From: Ensifer canadensis
GTDB lineage: Bacteria > Pseudomonadota > Alphaproteobacteria > Rhizobiales > Rhizobiaceae
Direction of reading: 5' to 3'
NCBI RefSeq assembly: GCF_017488845.2
Contig: NZ_CP083375.1
Location: 62,001 to 126,000, forward strand
Length of the DNA: 64,000 nucleotides
Position 1 is the first letter of the stretch. The number at the start of each line of letters is the position of its first letter. The notes under the pieces are model-generated. The model made no database searches. It was given only the letters and a program-made list of their open reading frames with translations, and was not told the origin of the DNA. A program made the position numbers and the translations under genes. Below are positions 57,295 to 64,000 of the stretch, one piece after another.

Positions 57295-57852
57295 ATGGAT
57301 ATACTGGAATGGAATCTTAGGCCGTTCTTGCCCGAGGTCATTCGCTACGGTGAAAAATTACTCGATGGTTTTCTTGACGGCTTTCATTTTGATTCCAACA
57401 TGCTTGTCGCCCATCTCAGAGGCCGTCAAAGAGATAATCCCGGAGAACATTTAGCCGAAGATATATTCGCATATTCTAAAATGGTGATTTTATATATGGA
57501 GGTCAGGCTTTCTGATGATGCTGACAAGGTCTTCTTGCTAAATAGATATAGCTCCGGGTTGAATATAAACAATATATACAATACTTTCAAAAAGTACGAG
57601 CGACCTTTAGCCCGCATTCTAGTTGAGCCGCCTTCGGACATAACGCAGGATTTATCTGGTCCAGCTCGGGAAGCAATCGTAGCATCTTCACCTGAACAAT
57701 TCAGGTCATTTTTGCACATGTCGGCAAATAGGTTTATTGAGGAGTGGTCGCGTGAATTAGAAGCGGCGGGGCTAAAGTTAGCAAAGCGTGCTTACGAGAT
57801 TAAGCTCCACACCGCAGGATCTGCTCTCGCTTTTTCCGAACCCAATCGTTGA
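57295..57852 (+). CDS. unknown 185-aa protein at a rearrangement junction
   Basis: 185 aa from ATG 57295 (GAAGTAGG just upstream). Helical composition (FLPEVIRYGEKLLDGFLDGF; MSANRFIEEWSRELEAAGLK); base composition clearly AT-richer than the surroundings, suggesting foreign origin. The frame continues upstream antisense to the receptor remnant, so the native 5' end may have been lost. No family recognised. Confidence 0.45.
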   Translation: MDILEWNLRPFLPEVIRYGEKLLDGFLDGFHFDSNMLVAHLRGRQRDNPGEHLAEDIFAYSKMVILYMEVRLSDDADKVFLLNRYSSGLNINNIYNTFKKYERPLARILVEPPSDITQDLSGPAREAIVASSPEQFRSFLHMSANRFIEEWSRELEAAGLKLAKRAYEIKLHTAGSALAFSEPNR

Positions 57853-58081
57853 TGGGGCATACCAGCTGTCTCCTGCGGCTGACGAAATCACTCAGATTGA
57901 ACGATGTGGACGAACTTAATATGAACGTCCAGGTTACCCGACTGCGACTGCAAAACGAGGGCCGTCAGTTCGTCTTACGCCGACGGGTGGTATAGCGCCT
58001 GTTGGAGATAGTCCGTGTGGCTACCTACTTCTAAGAAGCGGCCGACCGCAACCGACAATCAAACCCGTAAGAAGCATAGTC

Positions 58082-58252
58082 TCATCCAAGGCCAGCCTCC
58101 GCGATGAAGGTGGTCGGCTTGTTTCTCCAGTGGGACTGATCGGACGCGACGAGTAGGATGCGCTTAGCACGGGTCAGGCCGACGTAGAACAACCGCCGAG
58201 ATTCGTCATACGCCTCCTGCGTCGATGTCGAGAAATGCGGGATACGGGGTTT
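58082..58252 (-). pseudogene. UvrD/Rep-type helicase C-terminal remnant
   Basis: The segment YDESRRLFYVGLTRAKRILL followed by VASDQSHWRNKPTTFIAEAG is the motif VI region and end of a UvrD-like helicase. The rest of the enzyme (>500 aa with Walker A) is absent; upstream sequence in the frame does not match. A 3' fragment only. Confidence 0.75.
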
Positions 58253-58408
58253 GAGTAGCAGCGGAACAGAAAACCTACATAAGACTTCAAGGCCGCATAG
58301 GATCTTCAAGTTCTTTCGAAGCGAGCGGCTCGGCGGCTTTGCGTCCTGTGTGCAAGTTGACATTCTTCGCTGCCATGCAGAAGAGTATTTGGAAACGAGG
58401 ATTTACCG

Positions 58409-58783
58409 ATGAGCACTGGGGTAACCGAAATCTATAGCCCGCGAACCGTAGCGCATTTGGGGATTTGGGACGTCGGTCATCTTAAGCTCAAGGTCTACGG
58501 TGTTGTGGCAGCCGGAAAAGAGCTGACCAACTCCATGATTGATGATGCCAAAGCATTTGTTGATCAAGATTTACCGCCGCTCGTGTTGGCTGAAGGCGAT
58601 GACAACGGGTTGGGCTTCATCATCATACATCCAGGCGATCTCGGCATATCAGTTCTGGCGCATTGGTGGATCCAGGGGTCGGTACTCTGCCAACATATCC
58701 GCCGCACGCTGTGGGGCGCCGATAAGCCTATGGATACCGCGACGAGGCCCGTAATTGCGTGCGTATGGGAATTGGGGTGTTGA
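58409..58783 (+). CDS. hypothetical protein, probably 3'-truncated
   Basis: 124 aa, starting MSTGVTEIYSPRTVAHLGIW, well-formed (VDQDLPPLVLAEGDDNGLGF, ISVLAHWWIQGSVLCQHIRR). It ends abruptly with VWELGC at the edge of the inverted-repeat element, so a few C-terminal residues were probably lost to an insertion. Looks like a conserved rhizobial protein of unknown role. Confidence 0.6.
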   Translation: MSTGVTEIYSPRTVAHLGIWDVGHLKLKVYGVVAAGKELTNSMIDDAKAFVDQDLPPLVLAEGDDNGLGFIIIHPGDLGISVLAHWWIQGSVLCQHIRRTLWGADKPMDTATRPVIACVWELGC

Positions 58784-58795
58784 GTTTCAGCAGGA

Positions 58796-58908
58796 TTTGA
58801 CCCATTTTTCCATTTCGCGTCAGTCCACCAAATCCGATGTAGCTAATTGTCCGCAAAAAACTTTCTACGCCCTGAGTGGATCACGGCGAAATGGAAAAAT
58901 GGGTCAAA
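58796..58908. mobile_element. 113-bp inverted-repeat (MITE-like) element
   Basis: Perfect 23-bp terminal inverted repeats: left end at 58796-58818 (begins TTTGACCCATTTTTCC), right end at 58886-58908 (ends GGAAAAATGGGTCAAA). Imperfect complementarity continues inward (GTCAGTCCAC / GTGGATCAC). No coding content. It separates a truncated gene from an IstB fragment. Confidence 0.6.
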
Positions 58909-58920
58909 CGGATCCGATAA

Positions 58921-59037
58921 TTAACAGCCGAGAGCGATGACGTTCTCGCGCCGCTCGATCCATTCGCAACGTGCCAGTTCCAGCAACTGCATCTTGTTCA
59001 ACTTCGGTATAGCGATGAAGTCGAAGGGTATTGCCAT
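58921..59037 (-). pseudogene. IstB (IS21-type) ATPase fragment
   Basis: 38 codons: PKLNKMQLLELARCEWIERR then ENVIALG, the sequence leading into the Walker A of IstB transposition helpers. It stops (C, stop) exactly where GxSGTGKT should begin. Both the start of the protein and everything after are missing. Confidence 0.7.
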
Positions 59038-59091
59038 GTTGTTTGACCGTTCTGCGTGGGCTATTCGAGCTGGATGAATACCCCGTATCAA

Positions 59092-59785
59092 ATGCCGCGC
59101 CTGAAAGGCTTTCGCTTTGCCCGTGAAATCATCGCCTATGCAGTGTGGGCTTATCATCGCTTTGCGCTCAGCACCGCCGATGTGGAAGACCTGCTCGCCG
59201 AACGCGGTGTCATTGTCAGCCGGGAAGCAATCCGGCTTTGGGTCAATCGTTTCGGGCGGCATTTTGCAGATTGTGTTCGGCGAGATCGGCCTGCGCCTCG
59301 CGACAAGTGGCACGTCGACGAGGTCGTGATCACAATCCATGGCACAAAGCATTGGCTATGGCGGGCCATCGATGCGGACGGCAATATGCCCGACATTCTG
59401 GTTCAGCCACGTCGAAATGCCAAGGCCGCGAGGCGTTTCCTGCGTGGCCTGATTACCCGGTTCGGTAGGCCAAGAGTTGTGGTCACGGACAAACTCCGCA
59501 GCTATATCAAGCCGATCCGGACCCCTGGCGGCGGGCGCCGAGCATCGGGCCCACAAAGGACTCAACAACGCGGTCGAAGTCTCGCACAGGCCGACCCGAA
59601 AGCGGGAGACGATATTCGGGCAGTTCAAGTCACCCCGACAAGCACAGAGATTCCTTGCTGCCCACGACCAGATCAACCTGATTTTCCGCTCCCGCCGCCA
59701 CAAAATCAATGCCGCGTCTTGCCGCCACGCCAGGGCGCATGCGTTTGCCCTCTGGCATGACTACACCGAAGAAATGGCCGCTTGA
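59092..59785 (+). pseudogene. IS6-family transposase, frameshifted
   Basis: Frame 1 (from ~59092) has PRLKGFRFAREIIAYAVWAY, the first catalytic Asp in DKWHVDEVVI and the second in RVVVTDKLRSYIKP. Just after this (~59520-59530) the reading shifts; the remainder continues in another frame (AAGAEHRAHKGLNNAVEVSH, catalytic Glu in RKRETIFGQFKS, then RFLAAHDQINLIFR) to 59785. So a single frameshift separates the DDE residues. No terminal repeats were found, so it is a remnant. Confidence 0.85.
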
Positions 59786-59929
59786 TCTCGATCAAACCGC
59801 TCAGGACCAACTTGCTTCAAACAACTTGGCGATACCGCTGATGGATGGGCCGCACATTCAACATCCGATCCTTTTCCGAGTGTCAACCGGCGCGGTCGGA
59901 CACGGATGACATCAAGCGAATCTCTGCGC

Positions 59930-60898
59930 TCAATCCGTCGAGCCGGAGAGACACGAAATCGTTTTCTCCAAGGTTGCGCGGTCTTGACCAAACTGGTTCA
60001 GGGTCGCGAGGAAGATCGATGACGTATTCTTCGGCAACAGATATTTGACCGCCGTCGATAATGTGCCGCTGGGGCCGATATCGATGAATATGCAATCCTG
60101 TTGGGACGCAAGCTTCCGGATGGTCGACTTGAAATCCACCGGCTGCCGAATGACGTCCCATAGATGCGTTTCATCGACGCCGGCGATCTCCTGCCCTTTT
60201 TGCGCGGAAATCATGGGTGTTCTCGGTGGGGAATAATTAAACGATCCGGACATTTGAAGGAAGAACGGTTTCAACGGCTCGATGACGGGCGAATGAAATG
60301 CAAAATTCACCGCCAGCCGCTGCGTGACGATGCCGAAGCCGAAGCCGGTGAGATATGTCTGCAGTTTCGTTATCTCTTCCGCCAGCCCGCTGACAACGAA
60401 ATTGGTATCGAAGTTCCTGCCGGAAATGCTGCAACGGGTGAAGGCGTCGGGGTGATCGTCAATCATCCCTTCATCACCAAGAATGGCTAACATCCCTCCG
60501 GCCGGACTCTTCATTGTCAGAAGTTGGGCGAATTCCACCGCGAGCCGTATCCCCTCCTCCAGAGATAAGACGCCTGCGACGACGGAGCTCGCCAGTTCGC
60601 CCAGGCTGTAGCCCAGCAGATAGTCGGGAGATATGCCGGCCTCCTGCAGCAGCTTGGCCAAGCAGAACTCGATGGAAAGCAGAGCCGGGTTGGTCAAAAG
60701 AATATCGTCGAACCTGTCTGTCCAGTCAGACCCACCATAAAGGGTTGCCGTAAGAGATCGGCCTGTCGCGTCTTTGACCAGGGCATCGCAATGATCCATC
60801 CATAGCCTGAACCGAGGATGATGATCATATAGCTCTCGACCCATCTGAAAATATTGCGAGCCCTGGCCTGAAAACATGAAAACAATCGGCTTTCGCAT
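59930..60898 (-). CDS. acyltransferase / acyl hydrolase of polyketide type
   Basis: 322 aa from ATG 60898 starting MRKPIVFMFSGQGSQYFQMG. FabD/AT fold: GQGSQ oxyanion motif, nucleophile Ser in LLGYSLGELASS, active-site His in NFAFHSPVIEPL. The sequence type recalls stand-alone AT-like acyl hydrolases of trans-AT polyketide clusters (PedC type) more than housekeeping FabD. It follows a second AT gene by 19 nt. No ketosynthase or ACP is nearby. Confidence 0.75.
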   Translation of the reverse strand: MRKPIVFMFSGQGSQYFQMGRELYDHHPRFRLWMDHCDALVKDATGRSLTATLYGGSDWTDRFDDILLTNPALLSIEFCLAKLLQEAGISPDYLLGYSLGELASSVVAGVLSLEEGIRLAVEFAQLLTMKSPAGGMLAILGDEGMIDDHPDAFTRCSISGRNFDTNFVVSGLAEEITKLQTYLTGFGFGIVTQRLAVNFAFHSPVIEPLKPFFLQMSGSFNYSPPRTPMISAQKGQEIAGVDETHLWDVIRQPVDFKSTIRKLASQQDCIFIDIGPSGTLSTAVKYLLPKNTSSIFLATLNQFGQDRATLEKTISCLSGSTD

Positions 60899-60917
60899 GA
60901 TGATTTCCGGACCAGTT

Positions 60918-61910
60918 TTATGCACGCGTCGGCACAACCTCGTTCAAATCGAAATAGCCGTTGTAGCCTTTCATGTAGATTGCCGCGCGGTGGCCAAAGA
61001 GAACGATCGCTTCCGTCCGCGTCTCGAGTTCATCGTAATCATGGAGGGTACACCGAACCTTCGTGCCGATTGGGTATTTGGCGTTCCAGGCGCTGACGAT
61101 TTCGTTCACGGCGGGTGGGGCCCGATTATCTAGGGCCTGCTGCACACGAGCGGCCGGCGCTGGTCTGCTCTCGTTTTCCGCTCGATCATCGATGACCAGG
61201 CCGGTGTCCTTCGGGATGTGACGAAGCATCTTGGTCAGCACCTCGCCATGTCCGATTTCCTCGAATGTCATCTCCTCGCCGTCATTGTCGTGCGCCATCA
61301 AATACTGGATGCTGTCGCACCAGAGCACGCTGTCGGCGAGCTGGGCCGCAAGGGTATCGACGACAGCTTCATTTCTGTAAGCTCTAGCAGTGACATTGGC
61401 GATCACCGGGATCGCCAATGGCGAAAATGTGAACCCCTCCAGAAACCGCTTGAACTGTTCACTGCTCGGTTTCATCAATCGAGAATGAAACGCGCCGCTG
61501 GTGTTGAGCGGGTGATACATCATGTTTCCCTGCTGGAAGAACGCCTGCGCCCGCTCGATTTCGTCCGCCCGACCAGAGATTACGATCTGCTGAGGCGTGT
61601 TGTAGTTCGCGACATCGATGTTGTGCAGCGCGTTGTCCCGCAGGATGGCGGTGACGTCTGCCTTCGTGGCATTCAAAATAGCTGCCATTCGACCTTCAGG
61701 CGCCTGAGCCATCAGCTCGCCGCGCTTCTTGACCAGCTTCAGGCCGGTTTCGAAATCGAAGCACTCCGCCGCCAGAAGCGCATTATATTCGCCCAGACTA
61801 TGGCCTGCGACATAATCCGGCTTGCGTCCGGCTTCCTCCAGCTTGCGATAGTAGGATATCTCAGGCAGCAGACGCCTGTGAATAGAGGGCTTTGACGAAA
61901 GGAGAAACTT
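60918..61910 (-). pseudogene. malonyltransferase of trans-AT polyketide type, 5'-truncated
   Basis: Active-site Ser in YVAGHSLGEYNALLAAECF, GAFHSRLMKPSSEQF with the His, and an extra C-terminal domain (IGTKVRCTLHDYDELETRTE). The usual first ~60 residues with the GQGSQ motif are missing: the frame starts MKFLLSSKPSIHRRLLPEIS and joins family sequence only at SYYRKLEEAGRKPDY. Starts 38 bp after the trbI stop with no RBS, so a deletion joined it to the trb operon. Likely inactive. Confidence 0.75.
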
Positions 61911-61948
61911 CATGGCAGCCCACAATTAGCAACTCATCATTGAAGCCG

Positions 61949-63250
61949 CTAGCCGTTGTAGATGCCAGGAAACACGATGTCTTGATCTACTAGGACGTTG
62001 AACTTGTATCCGGGTCGGATTTCAAGCGTTGGCTGGACGTCCAAGTTTCTATTGATCGTTCGCTCGGCAACCCGGCCGAAGGTCTCGGCGAAGTTGCGAC
62101 GGGCCGCGTCGGACGCCGCGTCCTGTGTCGCCAGCGTTGAACTTTCCGGGACTGCCATATCGATCCCGGTTCCGATGAGGGCGACCAGGATCGCCGACCC
62201 GAAAGTCCTGAAATAATGGTTGTTCACCTTATCATTGAAGCCGCCATAACCCTGCGCGTCCGTTCCCGCCATGCCTCCAATCTGCAGCGTGGAGCCGTTC
62301 GGAAAGATGATGTCGGTCCAAACCACGAGCACCCGGGACTGGCCGAAGGACACTTTGCTGTCGTACCGGCCAAACAGCTTCGTTCCTTGCGGGATCAGCA
62401 GGCGGTGGCCGGTGGCGCTGTCGAAGACGTTCTGGCTGACTTGAGCCGTGATGCGGCCGGGAAGATCGGAATTGATACCCGTGATCAGCGTTGCCGGAAT
62501 GACCGAGCCGCGCTTGAGTTCAAAGAGAGACCGTTGTCGCACAACCCTGTTCGGCAGATAACCGAGTTCCTTGATATCGGCATTGAAGAAGCCTTCCTTG
62601 GTGCGCTGGCCATTGGGATCGAGGTTCTGATCGCCGAAACCCGCCCGTAGTGCCGCCGCATAGAGGTCTGTCGCCGATCCCGGCTGAGCGGCGTTCGCCG
62701 CACGGCTCGTCGTCGTATCGGTGACTGCCTTTGCCTGCGCCTCGATCTTGCCTTTGTCGATGACGAGCGGCGCATCATAGGCGGCGTCGCTGGCCTGCAG
62801 TCGCGCCATCCGCTCCCGATGGCGTTCGCGCAGATATTGCTCCTGCTGTTCTCGCTGCAGGCGGGCTTTCCAGACGGCCTCAGGCTCAAGCTGGGATTTT
62901 TCTTCGTGGGTCTGACGTGTCTCTGCGGCAAATGGATTGGATGTCGTCTCCTTTTTGGGCTCGACGGGCGTCGGCTGAAATGCCTGGGCCTGAGCAGGTT
63001 CACCGATGATACCGTCGCTGACGCCGCGCTTCAGTTGTTCGGCATAGCTCGAGGCGGGATTGCCCGATGTTTGGTCAAGTCCGGGATTGCCCCGGAAATA
63101 AAGCCCGCGCGATGCAAGGCCGTAGAAAATGACCGCGAGAAAGGCGATGACAAGGATGATCACAACGAGGACCGGCAAACGGTTGACGCGTCTGACACCG
63201 GAACCGCTTGCCTCCTCCGGCCCACCGCCGAGTTTCAGGGACTGAGCCAT
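61949..63250 (-). CDS. trbI: conjugal transfer protein TrbI (VirB10-like)
   Basis: 433 aa: one N-terminal membrane segment (LPVLVVIILVIAFLAVIFYG), a Pro/Gln/Glu-rich periplasmic linker, and the VirB10 C-terminal domain (SVIPATLITGINSDLPGRIT, LLIPQGTKLFGRYDSKV). It spans the envelope in the type IV secretion channel. It is the last trb gene here; the operon reads leftward. Confidence 0.95.
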   Translation of the reverse strand: MAQSLKLGGGPEEASGSGVRRVNRLPVLVVIILVIAFLAVIFYGLASRGLYFRGNPGLDQTSGNPASSYAEQLKRGVSDGIIGEPAQAQAFQPTPVEPKKETTSNPFAAETRQTHEEKSQLEPEAVWKARLQREQQEQYLRERHRERMARLQASDAAYDAPLVIDKGKIEAQAKAVTDTTTSRAANAAQPGSATDLYAAALRAGFGDQNLDPNGQRTKEGFFNADIKELGYLPNRVVRQRSLFELKRGSVIPATLITGINSDLPGRITAQVSQNVFDSATGHRLLIPQGTKLFGRYDSKVSFGQSRVLVVWTDIIFPNGSTLQIGGMAGTDAQGYGGFNDKVNNHYFRTFGSAILVALIGTGIDMAVPESSTLATQDAASDAARRNFAETFGRVAERTINRNLDVQPTLEIRPGYKFNVLVDQDIVFPGIYNG

Positions 63251-63261
63251 GGTTCCCTCCC

Positions 63262-63711
63262 CTATCCGCGTCGCATGACGGAGAGCGGGCTTGCCGGCGT
63301 CGCTCCCGTTGCGCTTGCACGATAGGCTCGGCCGATCTCAACGCTCGATGCCGACAGTCGCGCTAGGATCTGGCCGTCGAATGGCGAGATCACATAAGCA
63401 AGTGCGATCGTCTTCGCCGTGTCGTCCGTTTTCTGATCCGTGACGACAGCGTAGCCCCAGCCTCTGAGCGATGCTTCCAACGCCTCGCCGAAGGGCGAAG
63501 CATCCTTCTTCAACGAGATGGTTGCTGTACCGGGCCCGATCTGCTCGGCAAGCCTGCTCACCATGTCGCCGGCGATCGCGGAAGCCGCCGGCCCGGTGAT
63601 TTCGGTCGGGGCGTTGCTGGTAACCAATGCGTCCCGGCCGGTCACCTGGCAGCCTGCCAGCGTGACAGCTAGAATGCATGTCGCCGCAGAGCGGAATGAA
63701 GCCAGCCCCAT
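63262..63711 (-). CDS. trbH: conjugal transfer lipoprotein TrbH
   Basis: 149 aa with a lipoprotein signal ([16 protein letters not shown], lipobox LAGC). The body matches TrbH of Ti-type systems, lying between trbG and trbI in the standard order. The ATG overlaps the trbG stop (TAATG). Confidence 0.9.
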   Translation of the reverse strand: MGLASFRSAATCILAVTLAGCQVTGRDALVTSNAPTEITGPAASAIAGDMVSRLAEQIGPGTATISLKKDASPFGEALEASLRGWGYAVVTDQKTDDTAKTIALAYVISPFDGQILARLSASSVEIGRAYRASATGATPASPLSVMRRG

Positions 63712-64000
63712 TACCGGCCTCCCCGGTTGATCGTGATCTTCTCCTGGTGCCAGCCAACCCCGGAGACCAGCACAGCCTTGTCCACCTGATAGTCGACCAC
63801 CATCATATTGTCCTTCATGCGATAGTTGACGATCCGGTTCTGCCCGCCAGAGACAACGAACAGCACCGGGGCATCCTGGCCTGCGATCGAGCGCGGAAAC
63901 TGGATGTAGGTTTTCATGCCGTCGCTATAGACCCGCGTCGGCCGCCAGCGGGCGCTGCCCGAAAGCGAATAGGCGAAGTTCAGTTGCTCGGCGGATACGC
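63711..64000 (-). CDS. trbG: conjugal transfer protein TrbG (VirB9-like), C-terminal part
   Basis: About 95 C-terminal residues, the frame running off the right edge: [40 protein letters not shown] and [20 protein letters not shown] are the VirB9 CTD. It binds VirB7/VirB10-like partners at the outer membrane. Stop TAA overlaps the TrbH start. Confidence 0.93.
   Translation of the reverse strand, partial: VSAEQLNFAYSLSGSARWRPTRVYSDGMKTYIQFPRSIAGQDAPVLFVVSGGQNRIVNYRMKDNMMVVDYQVDKAVLVSGVGWHQEKITINRGGR

Overview
The window is a stretch of a large conjugative plasmid from an alphaproteobacterium of the Rhizobiaceae (Agrobacterium/Rhizobium/Sinorhizobium type). The main evidence is a Ti-plasmid-style transfer system: traC-traD-traG diverging from traA-traF-traB-traH around an oriT with a TraR-type tra box, a TraM/TraR quorum-sensing pair, and the end of a trb mating-pair operon at the right edge (trbG-H-I). 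The left third carries small families often seen on rhizobial plasmids (SyrB-like, DUF1127, DUF736, DUF1419, a ParB-like protein, a giant methylase-helicase). No rRNA, tRNA, CRISPR array, repABC unit or intact integrase was seen.

Layout. 1-23 kb is plasmid backbone: two SyrB-like proteins; a DEDD exonuclease; a DUF1127 gene followed by four hairpins that each display CCTCCTCCC in the loop (a 'cuckoo'/CcsR-type sRNA locus); a TOPRIM protein; DUF1419; a 1696-aa DNA methyltransferase/SF2 helicase; an AlbA/Schlafen-type ATPase; a ParB-like protein; an SDR/AraC pair; and a ~610-bp direct repeat carrying two DUF736 genes on either side of a Fic protein, then HU and a WGR protein. 23-32 kb is the tra region. 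32-36 kb is a small cluster headed by a second LuxR-type regulator, with a 24-bp near-palindrome in front of a methyltransferase-like gene, an unknown 468-aa protein and a GNAT acetyltransferase. 36-40 kb holds hipA/HTH and vapBC toxin-antitoxin modules. 40-48 kb is a peptide-utilisation operon (oligopeptide ABC transporter, CapA-like protein, tripeptidase PepT). traM/traR lie at 48.6-49.6 kb, separated from traH by this ~16 kb of cargo.

50-56 kb is an oxidative-stress island: an AraC regulator, oxyR, an accessory hemC and katG. ATAG-N7-CTAT sites lie in front of araC, oxyR and katG, which predicts one OxyR regulon. 56-62 kb is decayed DNA: a truncated chemotaxis receptor, a UvrD 3' remnant, an IstB fragment, a 113-bp inverted-repeat element, a frameshifted IS6-type transposase, and two acyltransferase genes of polyketide type (one truncated) directly downstream of trbI.

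The genes combine quorum-controlled conjugation, functions that would help establishment in a new host (anti-restriction-like methylase-helicase, TA systems) and cargo for peptide use and peroxide defence. The best candidates for something undescribed are the LuxR/palindrome/methyltransferase/unknown/GNAT cluster, the plasmid-borne DUF1127 plus four-hairpin sRNA locus, and the three-site OxyR regulon with its accessory hemC.
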